A DNA stretch of 64,000 bases, taken from Sphingomicrobium aestuariivivum (GTDB taxonomy: Bacteria; Pseudomonadota; Alphaproteobacteria; Sphingomonadales; Sphingomonadaceae). The stretch lies in the NCBI RefSeq assembly GCF_024721585.1, contig NZ_CP102629.1:558001-622000 (forward strand), written 5' to 3'. A model generated the notes under the pieces. The model was not told the DNA's origin, ran no database searches, and worked only from the letters and a program-made list of their open reading frames with translations. This document shows, piece by piece, positions 36,592 to 47,123 of the stretch. A program made the translations under genes and the position numbers. The stretch's first letter is position 1; every line of letters starts with the position of its first letter.

Positions 36592-38577
36592 ATGTCCGAA
36601 CTGTTCGATTCCGCCGCGCCCGAGCCCACCGCCGATTATGACGCCTCCTCGATCGAGGTCCTCGAGGGCCTCGAGCCGGTGCGTCGCCGACCCGGCATGT
36701 ATATCGGCGGCACCGACGCACGCGCGCTCCACCATCTCGCCGCCGAAGTCCTCGACAACTCGATGGACGAGGCGGTCGCGGGCCATGCCAGCCGGATCGA
36801 GATCGAACTGGACGAGGGCAACCGCCTGTCGGTGAGCGACAATGGCCGCGGCATCCCGATCGATCCGCACCCCAAGTTCAAGGACAAGTCGGCGCTCGAG
36901 GTGATCCTCACCACCCTCCACTCGGGCGGCAAGTTCGAGGGCAAGGCCTATGCGACCTCCGGCGGCCTCCACGGGGTCGGCGTCAGCGTCGTCAACGCGC
37001 TCTCGACCGAGACGGTGGTCGAGGTCGCCCGCGACAAGAAGCTCTACCGCCAGGCCTTCGCCAAGGGCCATGCCACCTCGAAGCTCGAGGAAGTGGGTGC
37101 CGCGCCCAACCGCCGCGGCACCAAGGTGACCTTCACCCCCGATCCCGAGATCTTCGGCGCGGACGCGAAGTTCAATCCCAAGCGGCTCCACGACCTCGCC
37201 CGCTCGAAGGCCTATCTCTACGGCGGTGTCGAGATCCGCTGGAAATGCGCGGCCAAGCTCGCCTCCGATGACGTGCCCGAAAGCGCGGTCTTCAAGTTCG
37301 ACAACGGCCTTGCCGACCATCTCGGCGAAATGCTCGGCGAGCGCGGCACCATCACGAGCCCGCCCTTTGCGGGCAGCCAGGACTTCCCCGACGGGCAGGG
37401 CCGCTGCGAATGGGCCATCGCCTGGCCCGTGTGGACCGACGGCTACCAGCGCTACTACTGCAACACGATCCCGACGCCCGACGGCGGCACCCACGAGGCG
37501 GGCCTTCGCGCCGCGCTGACCAAGGGGCTGCGCGCCTTCGGCGAACTCGTCGGCGAGAAGAAGGCCTCCAAGATCACCGCCGACGACGTGTTCGGCGGCA
37601 TCGAGTGCCTGCTCTCGGTGTTCATCCGCGATCCGCATTTCCAGAGCCAGACCAAGGACCGCCTCACCAGCCTCGAGGCCGCGCGCTTCGTCGAGAATGC
37701 CGTGCGCGACCATTTCGACCATTATCTCGCCGACAATATGGACCGCGGCCGCGCGCTCTTGGGCGCTGTCCTCGAGAAGATGGACGAGCGGTTGAAGCGC
37801 CGCGCCGAACGCGAGGTCAAGCGCAAGACCGCGACCAGCGCCAAGAAGCTTCGCCTGCCGGGCAAGCTCACCGACTGCGCCAATTCGGGCAGCGAGGAAG
37901 GCGAGACCGAGCTCTTCATCGTCGAGGGCGATTCGGCGGGCGGCAGCGCCAAGCAGGCGCGCAACCGCAAGACGCAGGCCATCCTCCCCATCCGCGGCAA
38001 GATCCTCAACGTCGCCTCGGCCACGCGCGAAAAAATCCGCGCCAACCAGGAAATCGCCGACCTGTCGCTCGCGCTCGGAGCGGGCATGGGCAAGGACTAT
38101 GACGATGATGCGCTTCGCTACGACAAGATCATCATCATGACCGACGCCGACGTCGACGGCGCGCATATCGCCACGCTGCTCATGACCTTCTTCTTCCAGG
38201 AGATGCCCGAGCTGGTGAAGCGCGGGCGCCTCTACCTCGCCCAGCCCCCCCTCTACCGCCTCACCGCGGGCTCCAAATCGCTCTACGCCCGCGATGACGC
38301 GCATCGCGCCGAGCTCGAGGCCGAGCATTTCAAGGGCAAGAAGGTCGAGGTCGCGCGCTTCAAGGGCCTTGGCGAGATGAACCCCGGGCAGCTCAAGGAA
38401 ACCACGATGGATCCGTCGAGCCGCAGCCTCATCCGCATCACCCTGCCGCAGGACTATCAGGACCAGCAGCCCGCGCGCGATGTCGTCGAGCGCCTCATGG
38501 GCAAGAAGCCCGAGCATCGCTTCGCCTTCATCCAGTCCGAAGCGCCGAGCCTCGATGAAGGCGCGATCGACGTCTAG
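36592..38577 (+). CDS. parE: DNA topoisomerase IV subunit B
   Basis: A 661-residue protein from ATG 36592; the longer extension is antisense noise. GHKL ATPase motifs EVLDNSMDEA, DNGRGIPID and GLHGVGVSVVNAL, then the TOPRIM motifs EGDSAGGSAKQARNRKTQAI and DADVDGAHI. The C-terminal KVEVARFKGLGEMNPGQLKE is shared by GyrB/ParE. The short length and PLxRLTAGSK-like C-terminus favour ParE over GyrB. It decatenates daughter chromosomes. Confidence 0.95.
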   Translation: MSELFDSAAPEPTADYDASSIEVLEGLEPVRRRPGMYIGGTDARALHHLAAEVLDNSMDEAVAGHASRIEIELDEGNRLSVSDNGRGIPIDPHPKFKDKSALEVILTTLHSGGKFEGKAYATSGGLHGVGVSVVNALSTETVVEVARDKKLYRQAFAKGHATSKLEEVGAAPNRRGTKVTFTPDPEIFGADAKFNPKRLHDLARSKAYLYGGVEIRWKCAAKLASDDVPESAVFKFDNGLADHLGEMLGERGTITSPPFAGSQDFPDGQGRCEWAIAWPVWTDGYQRYYCNTIPTPDGGTHEAGLRAALTKGLRAFGELVGEKKASKITADDVFGGIECLLSVFIRDPHFQSQTKDRLTSLEAARFVENAVRDHFDHYLADNMDRGRALLGAVLEKMDERLKRRAEREVKRKTATSAKKLRLPGKLTDCANSGSEEGETELFIVEGDSAGGSAKQARNRKTQAILPIRGKILNVASATREKIRANQEIADLSLALGAGMGKDYDDDALRYDKIIIMTDADVDGAHIATLLMTFFFQEMPELVKRGRLYLAQPPLYRLTAGSKSLYARDDAHRAELEAEHFKGKKVEVARFKGLGEMNPGQLKETTMDPSSRSLIRITLPQDYQDQQPARDVVERLMGKKPEHRFAFIQSEAPSLDEGAIDV

Positions 38578-38623
38578 GATGCCCGCCCTTTATTCGACGC
38601 GCGAAGCCGTCTAAGGCCGAGTG

Positions 38624-39673
38624 ATGGAACGCAAAGGCCGTCCCGGCGCACAAATCCCGCTTCTGCGCCAGAAAAGCCCGCTCTCCGGCTGGGCCCAGTT
38701 CGGCATTCGCGTCGGGCTGCTCTTCGCCCTGCTCTCCTTCATCATCGCGGTGCACTGGATCGAGCGCGATGCCTTCGTCGACAATGTCGACGGCCAGCTC
38801 TCCTTCGCCGACGTCATCTATTTCACCATGATCTCGGCCACCACCACGGGCTATGGCGACATCGTCCCCGTGACCGAGCGCGCGCGCCTGTTCGACGCCC
38901 TCGTCGTCACCCCCGCGCGCATCTTCTTCATCTTGATCTTGGCGGGCACCGCCTACACCTTCGTCATCAAGCGAACCTGGGACACATTCCTCATGCGACG
39001 ACTGCAACGCACCCTCACCGGCCATATCGTGGTGGCGGGCTTCGGCACCTCGGGCGGCGAGGCCGTGGACGAGCTCATCGCCCGCGGCGAGGACCCGCGA
39101 AAGATCGTCGTCATCGACCAGAATCCCGAGAGCATCGCCAAGGCCGAGCGGATGGGCTGCATCGTCCTCCAGGCCGACGCCACCCGCGACGAGACGATGG
39201 AGGCAGTGCGCCTGCGCCAGGCCTCGACCATGATCATCTCGGCGGGCCGCGACGATACCTCGATCCTCATCTGCCTGACCGCGCGCCACCTCTGTCCCAA
39301 GCTGCATATCAGCCTTGCCGTACGCGCCGAGGATAACGAATTCCCCGCCCGTGCCGCGGGCGCGACCACCGTCATCAACCCGACCAGCTTCGCGGGTCTC
39401 CTCCTCGCCGGCTCGGCGCATGGCGCGGGGATCGCCGACTATATGGCCGACCTCGCCTCCGCGACCGGCCGCGTCCGTCTCCACGAGCGCGAGATCGAGG
39501 CCTTCGAGGTCGGCAAGTCGCTCGCCGAGGCCGCCATCGGGCTCGGGGTGCGAATCCTGCGCGACGGCAATGCCATCGGTTTCTGGGAAGAAGGCGCCCG
39601 CGAATTGCGCGCCGGCGACCGCATCATCGAGATCATCCCGGGACACGCCTTCCCCGCTTGCAAGACCGGCTGA
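38624..39673 (+). CDS. Potassium channel family protein with TrkA-N domain
   Basis: A 349-residue protein from ATG 38624. Two membrane helices (about residues 24-45 and 88-112) flank a pore loop with the selectivity filter TTGYGD in ISATTTGYGDIVPVT. A RCK/TrkA-N domain starts at residue about 128 (GHIVVAGFGTSGGEAVDELI) and binds nucleotide, and VVIDQNPESIAKAERMGCIV follows. The overall architecture is that of MthK-type channels. Confidence 0.92.
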   Translation: MERKGRPGAQIPLLRQKSPLSGWAQFGIRVGLLFALLSFIIAVHWIERDAFVDNVDGQLSFADVIYFTMISATTTGYGDIVPVTERARLFDALVVTPARIFFILILAGTAYTFVIKRTWDTFLMRRLQRTLTGHIVVAGFGTSGGEAVDELIARGEDPRKIVVIDQNPESIAKAERMGCIVLQADATRDETMEAVRLRQASTMIISAGRDDTSILICLTARHLCPKLHISLAVRAEDNEFPARAAGATTVINPTSFAGLLLAGSAHGAGIADYMADLASATGRVRLHEREIEAFEVGKSLAEAAIGLGVRILRDGNAIGFWEEGARELRAGDRIIEIIPGHAFPACKTG

Positions 39674-39753
39674 AGAATAACGCTGGTCGTTCCACCGAAG
39701 TAAACACTTCCGAAACCTCTATTCGTCACCATCCCGATAGATAAGGGGTGGAA

Positions 39754-41271
39754 ATGATTAGGAAAACATTCGGCCGGCGCAAGTTAACGCCAGATCACCG
39801 AGATGCTCCGGAGCAGGTCGAGGCGCGTCGTGCCCGCTTGCTTGGCCGTGGCCAGGAAATGGCCGCCGAGGAAAAGTTCGCCAAGCCGCCCAAGCTGCCG
39901 CCCGTCGCTGCCCGCCCCGCGCCCCGTCCGGTGCCGGAAGGCGACGCCGCCCCGACCGAGGCCCCCGCAGCGGAGGCCAATGAAGTCCACGACCTGCAAG
40001 ACCGGATCGAGAGCGAATATGCGCCCGCGCCCGAGCCCGCGCCCGCCTCGCGCCCGACCGATTTCGCGCCGCCTGCAGCCGCCGCCCCGCCGCCGCCGCC
40101 GCCGCCGCGCCCGCGCGTCCACCCCGCGCTTCGCAAGGTTCGCGAACAGGCGGTGATGTTCCGCCAGCACGTCCCCCCGCTCGCCGGTCACGCCAGCCAC
40201 TGGGGCGGCGTGCCGATGGTGCCCGAGGGCTTCGACTGGCCCGTTTTCACCACCAGCGAGGGCGAGGAACGCGCCTTGAGCTTCGTCATGTCGCTCGACT
40301 GTGCCGAACTGCCCGCCGCGGCGAGCTTCCAGCTCCTGCCCGAAAGCGGCCGCTTGCTCTTCTTCATGGACCTCCACTGGGGCGCCTATTGGCAATGGAA
40401 GGTGGTCCATGTCGCCGCCGATCAGCCGCTCGCCCCCGCCGAGCCGCCCGCCTCGCTTCCCCACCTTTATGAAAGCCCCGCCGTCTGGGGCTGGCCGAGC
40501 AATGCCGCAGAATGGCCCCGCCTCCTGCCGCGCTGGAGCTTCGAGCCTGTCGTGCTGCACGCCCGCGAGGATCGCGACATCGCCAACGACCAGCCTTACT
40601 GGCCGGGCGCGATCGACCGCGACACCGCCGCCGCCGAAGTCGCCAAGCTCGAGGCCGACCTCGGTGCCTGCACCCCCTACAAGGTCAGCGTCGATGCGCA
40701 GGGCAAGCCCGACCGTCCCTATGAAGCCTTCCCCGCCAGCTGGCGCTCGATCCGCATCGCCTGCGGCCATCTCGCCCGCCTGCTCGACAGCGCCGACCGC
40801 CCCGGCAACCAGAAGGACGCCAAGGCGCTCGAGGCCGACCTCAAGTCGTGGCGCGGCAAGATCGACCGCGCCCATGCGGCCGGCCGCGACCTGTCGCGCA
40901 CCGCCGCCAACGACTTCTGGAAGATGCTTCGCCGCCACCACAAGCTCACCGTCCCCTGCCTCAAGGCGATCACGATCGATGCCGTCGAGGCGAGCCTGTC
41001 GGCGGGCGAGCGGGTCGAGGAAAAGGCGCTTGCCATGGTCCGCAACCGCCACCGCTTCTCGGCGGGCGATGCGCGCGCCTTCTCCGCCCCCACCTTCGTC
41101 CAGATGGAGGCGGAGGAACGCGTCGGCGAATGGCTTCTGCTCCTCGAACTGGGCGCCAATATCCCCATCGGCCATCACTTCGCCGAGGGGGTCTATCAAT
41201 ATTGGATCCGCCCCGATGATCTCGCCGCGGGCAATTTCGACGCGGTCGAGCTGACGGCGGAGGCCTATTAA
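39754..41271 (+). CDS. DUF1963 (YwqG-like) domain protein
   Basis: A 505-residue protein from ATG 39754 (GTG 39748 is in frame). Residues about 1-130 are low complexity: basic, then Pro/Ala-rich, including an eight-proline run. The DUF1963/YwqG domain follows: [17 protein letters not shown] and [12 protein letters not shown], then [17 protein letters not shown]. The C-terminal third (about 300-505) is helical and unassigned, ending in [14 protein letters not shown]. No signal peptide, so it is cytoplasmic by prediction. Function unknown. Confidence 0.83.
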   Translation: MIRKTFGRRKLTPDHRDAPEQVEARRARLLGRGQEMAAEEKFAKPPKLPPVAARPAPRPVPEGDAAPTEAPAAEANEVHDLQDRIESEYAPAPEPAPASRPTDFAPPAAAAPPPPPPPRPRVHPALRKVREQAVMFRQHVPPLAGHASHWGGVPMVPEGFDWPVFTTSEGEERALSFVMSLDCAELPAAASFQLLPESGRLLFFMDLHWGAYWQWKVVHVAADQPLAPAEPPASLPHLYESPAVWGWPSNAAEWPRLLPRWSFEPVVLHAREDRDIANDQPYWPGAIDRDTAAAEVAKLEADLGACTPYKVSVDAQGKPDRPYEAFPASWRSIRIACGHLARLLDSADRPGNQKDAKALEADLKSWRGKIDRAHAAGRDLSRTAANDFWKMLRRHHKLTVPCLKAITIDAVEASLSAGERVEEKALAMVRNRHRFSAGDARAFSAPTFVQMEAEERVGEWLLLLELGANIPIGHHFAEGVYQYWIRPDDLAAGNFDAVELTAEAY

Positions 41272-41324
41272 CCCTCTATACCATCTGGATTTTGCCGCAA
41301 TTCGTCGGTAAGGGCGCGGCCATC

Positions 41325-42680
41325 ATGGCAACCAAAATCCCCGACGCCCCCAAGGTGGGCATGGTCTCGCTCGGCTGTCCCAAGGCCCTCGTCGATTCCG
41401 AACGCATCCTCACCAAGCTGCGCTCGGACGGCTATGCCATGAGCCCCGACTACGAGGGTGCCGACGTCGTGCTGGTCAACACCTGCGGCTTCCTCGATTC
41501 TGCCAAGGAAGAGTCGCTCGAGGCCATCGGCGAGGCGATCGCCGAGAACGGCCGCGTCATCGTCACCGGCTGCCTCGGCAACGAGGCCGACCTCATCATG
41601 AAGACGCACCCCAAGGTGCTCGCCGTGACCGGCCCCCAGCAGTATGAACAGGTCGTCGGCGCGGTCCACGAAGCGGTTCCCCCCGGCGTGTCGCCCTATG
41701 TCGACCTCGTGCCGCAGATGCCCGACACCAAGCTGACGCCGCGCCACTACAGCTATGTGAAGATCTCGGAAGGCTGCAACCACCGCTGCAGCTTCTGCAT
41801 CATCCCCTCGATCCGCGGCGACCTTGCCAGCCGCCGCCCCGACGCCGTGCTGCGCGAGGCCGAGAAGCTCGTCGCCGCCGGCACCAAGGAACTGCTGATC
41901 ATCAGCCAGGACACCTCGGCCTACGGCATCGACCTCAAGAACCAGACGTGGAACTGGAAGGGCGAGGAATTGAGCGCCCGCATGCTCGACCTCGCGCGGC
42001 ACCTCGGCAACCTGCGCACCCCCGAGGGCGAGACCCCGTGGATCCGTCTCCACTATGTCTACCCCTACCCCCATGTCGACGCGGTCATCCCGCTCATGGC
42101 GGAGGGCAAGCTCACCCCCTATCTCGATATCCCCTTCCAGCACGCCAGCCCCAAGGTGCTCAAATCGATGCGCCGCCCCGCCAACGAGGCCAAGGTCCTC
42201 GAGCGCCTCAAGGCATGGCGCGACATCTGCCCCGACATCGCGGTGCGCTCGAGCTTCGTCCTCGGCTTCCCCGGCGAGACCGAGGAGGATTTCCAGTATC
42301 TGATGGACTGGCTCGTCGAAGCGCAGCTCGACCGCGTCGGCGCCTTCCGCTTCGAGCCCGTCGAGGGCGCGGCGGCCAACGACCTGCCGGGCGCGGTGCC
42401 CGAAGAGGTCAAGGAAGAGCGCTACGCCCGCCTGATGGAGCTCACCGCCCGCATCAGCGCCGACAAATTGAAGGCCAAGATCGGCACCACCCAGGACGTC
42501 ATCATCGACCTCGTCGACGAGGAAACCGGCGGCGCCACCGGCCGCTCCAAGGCCGATGCCCCCGAGATCGACGGCGAGGTGCACCTGCGCGATGCGGGCC
42601 ACCTCAAGCCCGGCGACTTCGCCCGTGTGACCATCGAGGACGCCGACGAGCACGACCTCTTCGGCGCGCCTGTCGCCTAG
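41325..42680 (+). CDS. rimO: Ribosomal protein S12 methylthiotransferase
   Basis: A 451-residue protein from ATG 41325. Three domains: N-terminal UPF0004/MTTase with [16 protein letters not shown] and VNTCGFL, radical SAM with CNHRCSFC (CX3CX2C), and a C-terminal TRAM domain. [10 protein letters not shown] is the RimO-type start and not that of MiaB. It methylthiolates Asp88 of S12. A 53-base gap separates it from the preceding gene. Confidence 0.96.
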   Translation: MATKIPDAPKVGMVSLGCPKALVDSERILTKLRSDGYAMSPDYEGADVVLVNTCGFLDSAKEESLEAIGEAIAENGRVIVTGCLGNEADLIMKTHPKVLAVTGPQQYEQVVGAVHEAVPPGVSPYVDLVPQMPDTKLTPRHYSYVKISEGCNHRCSFCIIPSIRGDLASRRPDAVLREAEKLVAAGTKELLIISQDTSAYGIDLKNQTWNWKGEELSARMLDLARHLGNLRTPEGETPWIRLHYVYPYPHVDAVIPLMAEGKLTPYLDIPFQHASPKVLKSMRRPANEAKVLERLKAWRDICPDIAVRSSFVLGFPGETEEDFQYLMDWLVEAQLDRVGAFRFEPVEGAAANDLPGAVPEEVKEERYARLMELTARISADKLKAKIGTTQDVIIDLVDEETGGATGRSKADAPEIDGEVHLRDAGHLKPGDFARVTIEDADEHDLFGAPVA

Positions 42681-42686
42681 GTCCGC

Positions 42687-44114
42687 CTAGCCGATCTCGA
42701 GCCCGCGCAGCTTGGCCTGCCCTTCCTCCTCGGTGAGGTAGAGGGTCACCGCCAGTCCCGCGTCATTCTCGCGCTTCAGGCGCAGGCGGATGCGGTCCTC
42801 CTCCTCGCCCACGCCCGCCACCTCGGTACCGCCGAGGTCGGCGTGGAGCATGTCATACATGTCGAGATGCGTCTCGACCGGCATCTGTTCGAGCAGCGCC
42901 GCGCTCATTCGTGTCTCGACGAAGGTCTTGAAGTCGGCCTTGCTGCCCCCGACCGCGGCAAGGAAATCGCGCGCCAACCGCCCGCCCGGCGTGTCGGGCA
43001 GCTCGCTTGTCGCCGCCAGCTGCGGCACCGCGGCCACCTCCTGCCCCGTCACCGCACGGAGCAGCGGGCCGAACGCCTCGGCCAGCGGCACCGGCCCGCC
43101 ATTGCGATGCACCACCAGCGTCGTCTGGCTATCCGCCAGCGTCCACCATTCGGTCTGGAAGGCGGGATTACCACCATTGTGCCACCACGCCTTGCCGGCA
43201 CCATCGAGCTCCTCGTTGACGATGCCGAAGCCGTAATGCGTGCCCCCGCCTTCATCGACGCGCGGCTTCAGCCAGGTATCGGCGGTCGCATCGTCGATCC
43301 CGCCCCCCGCGACCGCCTGCCCCAGTGCCAGCAGGTCGCGCGCACTCGACACCATCCCGCCATTGCCTATGAGCGCCCAGCTGACGTCGCGCAGCCCGCC
43401 CCATGACGCCTGCGCCACCTTGCCGCGATCCGCTGCCGCATCGACCCGCGCTTCGTCATAGACGCTCCAGTAGCCGGTCGAGCGCAGCCCCAGCGGTGCC
43501 AGTACGTCCTCGACGACATAGTCCTCATAACCCTTGCCCGTGACCTCCTCGATCATCGCGGCAAGGATCGAGAAGCCGGTGTTCGAATAGGCATAGCGCT
43601 CGCCCGGCGCCGCGATCAGCGGCTCGGCAAAGACCGCCTCGAACATCTCGGCCCGCGACTGGGGGCGAAGATCGGCGCCATGCGCGGGGCCGAAGCCCGC
43701 CGTGTGCGTCGCCAACTGCTCGACCGTGATCCCCGCCATCGCGGGCGGCGCATCGGGAAAGAAGTCGCCGATCGTGTCATCCACCGCCAGCTTGCCCTCG
43801 GCGACGAGCTGCGCCACCGCCAGCCCCGTCAGCGACTTGGAGATCGACCCGATATCGAACTGCGTGTCGAGGTCGTAATCGCGCCCGCTCTCGGGGTCGG
43901 CCGCGCCCGAATGCACCAGCACCGGCGCACCGCCGGCGACCTGCACCGCGGCAAAGCCCGAAAAGCCCTGCGCCTCGAGCTGCGCCATCGCCTCGCGCAG
44001 CTTCTCCTCCACGCCTGCATCGGCCGCCGCGACCGCTTCGCCGCCGTCCACGGCGGCGCTGCAGGCGGGCGTCATCAGTGCGGCGGCTGCAATCATCATC
44101 AGGGTGATACGCAT
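42687..44114 (-). CDS. Serine hydrolase, class C beta-lactamase-like lipoprotein
   Basis: A 475-residue protein. The lipoprotein signal (MRITLMMIAAAALMTPACSA; lipobox TPAC) suggests membrane anchoring. The class C/DD-peptidase fold has SxxK as SISK in FDIGSISKSLTGL, YxN in YAYSNTGFSIL and HxG in WWHNGGN. The last 120 residues (after about 355) form a C-terminal domain with a beta-rich composition. A beta-lactamase function is not implied. It is divergent from a ToxR-like regulator gene (gap 100 bases). Confidence 0.9.
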   Translation of the reverse strand: MRITLMMIAAAALMTPACSAAVDGGEAVAAADAGVEEKLREAMAQLEAQGFSGFAAVQVAGGAPVLVHSGAADPESGRDYDLDTQFDIGSISKSLTGLAVAQLVAEGKLAVDDTIGDFFPDAPPAMAGITVEQLATHTAGFGPAHGADLRPQSRAEMFEAVFAEPLIAAPGERYAYSNTGFSILAAMIEEVTGKGYEDYVVEDVLAPLGLRSTGYWSVYDEARVDAAADRGKVAQASWGGLRDVSWALIGNGGMVSSARDLLALGQAVAGGGIDDATADTWLKPRVDEGGGTHYGFGIVNEELDGAGKAWWHNGGNPAFQTEWWTLADSQTTLVVHRNGGPVPLAEAFGPLLRAVTGQEVAAVPQLAATSELPDTPGGRLARDFLAAVGGSKADFKTFVETRMSAALLEQMPVETHLDMYDMLHADLGGTEVAGVGEEEDRIRLRLKRENDAGLAVTLYLTEEEGQAKLRGLEIG

Positions 44115-44214
44115 GGCTCATTCTCCTCGGTTGACGGACGTTTCCAATCGGGGCCACCGTGCACGCGAGGGGCATTTCCTGTCCTGACCAGAGGATTTCG
44201 AGAGGTTTCGAGAG

Positions 44215-44814
44215 ATGAACGACATGGTCCGTGAGGCCCCCGACCTGATGCTCGGGCCAGCGCGCTACAGTCCGCCCACGCGCACCGTCACGGTGGGCGG
44301 GCAGGAACAGCGCCTCGAACCCCGTCTCGCCGACCTCCTCGACCTGTTCATCGCCCATCCCGCCACGCTCTTGGAGCGCGACTGGCTGCTCGAGCGCGTC
44401 TGGGGCACCGAGGGCAGCGACGAGGCGCTCACGCAAGCGGTCTCCAAGCTGCGCCAGACCCTGGGCGACCGCACCCTCCTGCGCACCGAACCGCGCCGCG
44501 GCTACACGCTCGTCGCCGCGCCAGAGCCCGCTCCCGCGCTGCCCGAACCCACCGCCGCGCCCGCGCAGGCGCTCACGCCCGAGCCCGTCCCCCTCAACGC
44601 CCGCCCGATCCGACTCGCCTTCCTGAGCGGCCTTATCGTCGGCTTGCTCGTTGCCACCATCCTCGCCCTCCTCTTCTGGCCCGAGACCATGACTATCATG
44701 GAAGAGGTCACCGAGGAGCCCGGACAGGCCCCCGTCACCCGCACCGTCGAATGCGACGGCACCCCGCAGGAATGCGAGACCATCCGCGACTTCCGCCAGC
44801 AGGACAGCCAATGA
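44215..44814 (+). CDS. Membrane-anchored winged-helix regulator (ToxR/CadC-like)
   Basis: A 199-residue protein. The N-terminal OmpR-type winged helix is LEPRLADLLDLFIAHPATLL, followed by EAL TQAVSKLRQTLGD-like EALTQAVSKLRQTLGDRTLL and RRGYTLVA. A single membrane helix near residue 136-158 (RLAFLSGLIVGLLVATILAL) precedes a short periplasmic C-terminus (about 40 residues). This is the ToxR/CadC architecture. It overlaps the M24 peptidase gene by ATGA, so the two are coupled. Confidence 0.88.
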   Translation: MNDMVREAPDLMLGPARYSPPTRTVTVGGQEQRLEPRLADLLDLFIAHPATLLERDWLLERVWGTEGSDEALTQAVSKLRQTLGDRTLLRTEPRRGYTLVAAPEPAPALPEPTAAPAQALTPEPVPLNARPIRLAFLSGLIVGLLVATILALLFWPETMTIMEEVTEEPGQAPVTRTVECDGTPQECETIRDFRQQDSQ

Positions 44815-46148
44815 TCATCACCCTAGCCGCCACCCTCGCCGCCGCCCAGCCGCAGCCGCCGGTCCTCCCCCTCACCGACGTCGAGGAGCCCGCGCCGGCG
44901 CTTCCCTCCATCCTCCCGATGAAGGAGCGCGCGGCGCTCATCGACACCATCCTCGCCGAGCGCTTCGAGACCGTGCTGCCCGCCGTCATGCGCGCGGAGG
45001 GGATCGACCTGTGGGTGCTCATGGCGCGCGAATATTTCGAGGACCCCGTCACCGCCTCCATGCTCAACGGCGAGGAGTTCTCCGCCCGCCGCCGCACCAT
45101 CCTCGTCTTCCACGACCCCGGCGAGGGCCGGCCGATCGAGCGCCTGTCGGTCTCTCGCTATGGCATCGCCGACTTCTTCGAGGTCACCTGGGACCCCGCC
45201 GACCAGCCCGACCAGTGGAAGGCACTCGCCGAGCTCATCGCCGACCGCGACCCCGAAAAGATCGCCATCAACACTTCCGACCTCTCGGCCTTCGGCGACG
45301 GCATGACCCACAGCCAATATGAGCTCATGATGGCCGCCCTCCCCGACCACCTCGAGGAGCGCATCGTCTCGGGCGAGAACCTCAGCATCCGTTGGCTCGA
45401 AACCCGCACCCCGACCGAACTGGAGATCTATCCCGGCGTGGTCCGCATTGCCCACGCCATCATCGCCGAGGCGCTCAGTCGCAAGGTCATCACCCCCGGC
45501 GTCACCACCACGAGCCAAGTGCGCTGGTGGATGCGCGAGCGCCTCTCCCGCCTCGGGCTCCAGCCATGGTTCCACCCCAGCCTCGGCATCCAGCGCGAAG
45601 GCATGGACGGCGTCCAATATGACGACATGGTGATCGAGCCCGGCGATCTCCTCTGGACCGACTTCGGCCTCACCTATTTGCGCCTCAACACCGACACCCA
45701 GCACCTCGCCTATGTCCTCAAACCCGGCGAGACCCAAGCCCCCGCGGGCCTGCGCGCCGGCCTCGAGGCGACCAAGCGCGTCGCCGACATCCTGCGCGAG
45801 AGCTTCCGCAAGGGCGAGCCCGGCAACAGCATCCTTGCCCGCGCCCGTGCGGCCGCGATCGCCGAGGGCTACGACCCAAGCATCTACTCGCACCCCATCG
45901 GCCTCCACGGCCACGGCGCGGGCCCTGCCATCGGTTTCTGGGACAATCAGCAGGCCGATCCCCGCGGCGCCGGCCCCGTCCACGCGAACACCGCCTGGTC
46001 GATCGAACTCACCACCTACAGCGCCGTCCCCGAATGGGGCGGCCAGCGCGTCGACTTCCGCTCGGAGGAAGACGCCTGGTTCGACGGCGAGACCGTCCGC
46101 TACCTCGACGGCCGTCAGGACGAGATCACGCTCATCCCGAGCGACTGA
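44811..46148 (+). CDS. M24-family metallopeptidase (Xaa-Pro aminopeptidase-like)
   Basis: A 445-residue protein from ATG 44811 (ATGA overlap with the regulator). A short signal peptide (MIITLAATLAAAQPQ) precedes a creatinase-like N-terminal domain and the pita-bread metallopeptidase domain: DLLWTDFGLTYLRLNTDTQH has two Asp ligands, HPIGLHGHGAGPAIGF the His, and SIELTTYS a Glu. The second Glu ligand is probably in DFRSEEDAWF. Exported. Confidence 0.87.
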   Translation: MIITLAATLAAAQPQPPVLPLTDVEEPAPALPSILPMKERAALIDTILAERFETVLPAVMRAEGIDLWVLMAREYFEDPVTASMLNGEEFSARRRTILVFHDPGEGRPIERLSVSRYGIADFFEVTWDPADQPDQWKALAELIADRDPEKIAINTSDLSAFGDGMTHSQYELMMAALPDHLEERIVSGENLSIRWLETRTPTELEIYPGVVRIAHAIIAEALSRKVITPGVTTTSQVRWWMRERLSRLGLQPWFHPSLGIQREGMDGVQYDDMVIEPGDLLWTDFGLTYLRLNTDTQHLAYVLKPGETQAPAGLRAGLEATKRVADILRESFRKGEPGNSILARARAAAIAEGYDPSIYSHPIGLHGHGAGPAIGFWDNQQADPRGAGPVHANTAWSIELTTYSAVPEWGGQRVDFRSEEDAWFDGETVRYLDGRQDEITLIPSD

Positions 46149-46171
46149 CCAATCGCCCACGCATAAAAAAA

Positions 46172-46218
46172 CTCCGGCGGCACCCTGCGCGTGCAGGATA
46201 CCGCCGGAGCCTGTTTTT
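46172..46218. terminator. Bidirectional terminator between peptidase and OmpA genes
   Basis: Arms CTCCGGCGG (46172-46180) and CCGCCGGAG (46201-46209) are perfect, with an inner CCTGC/GCAGG stem. T-rich runs flank both sides: TTTTT after it on the plus strand (46214-46218) and, on the minus strand, TTTTTT (46165-46170). It serves the M24 gene and the OmpA gene. Confidence 0.85.
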
Positions 46219-46226
46219 CCAGACCC

Positions 46227-47123
46227 TTAGAGGCCGGCCTGTTCCATGCCGTCGACAGCCTTGCTGACGAGGATATTGACCTCGACGCGGCGGTTGAGCG
46301 CCTTGCCTTCCTCGGTCTCGTTGTCCGCCGCCGGATCGGCTTCGGCCATGCCGGTCGGGGTCAGCATGCGGTAGGGCGCCCAGCCGCACTTCTGCTGCAG
46401 CGTGTTGACGACCTTGCCCGCACGGCGCTCGCTCAGCACCTGGTTATAGTCCTCGTCACCGACCGAATCGGTGTAGCCGACGACCAGCAGCAGCGCATTG
46501 TTCATCGCATTGGCTTCGTCTGCCGTGGCGCACAGCTGCGCGATGTCATCCTGCGAGATGTTCCACTTGGCCGTGTCGAAATAGACGTTGGTCGAGCCCT
46601 TGAGGTTATACTGGTCGATGTCGCCGAAGCGGCCGCGCAGGGCCTCGGTCTTCGCCGCATTGTCGGCGATGAGGGTCTCATGCTCCTCGAAGCGCTGCGC
46701 GGTGCCGTTGCGGATCATCCACGCGGTCTCGAGGTCGCGGTTCGACAGCTTGACCTGGCTGGCGACGAGCCCGCCGCCCCACTGCACCGTCTTCACCGTG
46801 ACCGGCACGCCGGCGAGCAGCGCGTCTTCGGCCAGCTTGTCGCCGCCGAGACCGAGGAAACCGCCGGTGGCGCGGATCTTGGTGGCCGGCGCGATGAGCA
46901 CCGAGTTGCGCGCGCCATCTTCACCCGCGACCAGCATCTGGCCGCCGCGACGCGAGGCGATGAAGCCCTCGAGCTTCGGGCCTTCGGGCAGGCCCTTGAG
47001 CGAGGTCGGCAGCTCGCCGTTGATCGTGATCGGCGCTTCGGCCGGCTGCGCGGCGACGGCGGTGGCCGGAATGGCCGCTGCGGCCAGCAGCAGGGTTGCC
47101 GTCGATCGATTGAGTATATTCAC
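46227..47123 (-). CDS. OmpA-family protein
   Basis: A 298-residue exported protein from a GTG start at 47123 with AAGGAG upstream. The signal peptide ends AVAAQ near residue 25. A middle domain (residues about 35-145) of the DUF5666 type may be present (VLIAPATKIRATGGFLGLGG). The C-terminal OmpA peptidoglycan-binding domain is recognisable by VYFDTAKWNISQDDIAQLCA, VVGYTDSVGDEDYNQVLSER and GKALNRRVEVNILVSK. Confidence 0.86.
   Translation of the reverse strand: MNILNRSTATLLLAAAAIPATAVAAQPAEAPITINGELPTSLKGLPEGPKLEGFIASRRGGQMLVAGEDGARNSVLIAPATKIRATGGFLGLGGDKLAEDALLAGVPVTVKTVQWGGGLVASQVKLSNRDLETAWMIRNGTAQRFEEHETLIADNAAKTEALRGRFGDIDQYNLKGSTNVYFDTAKWNISQDDIAQLCATADEANAMNNALLLVVGYTDSVGDEDYNQVLSERRAGKVVNTLQQKCGWAPYRMLTPTGMAEADPAADNETEEGKALNRRVEVNILVSKAVDGMEQAGL

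Noticed and set aside
42687-44114. Antibiotic-resistance beta-lactamase
   Set aside because: SxxK, YxN and HxG are shared by many esterases and peptidases of this fold; a lipoprotein signal and C-terminal domain do not fit a classic AmpC.
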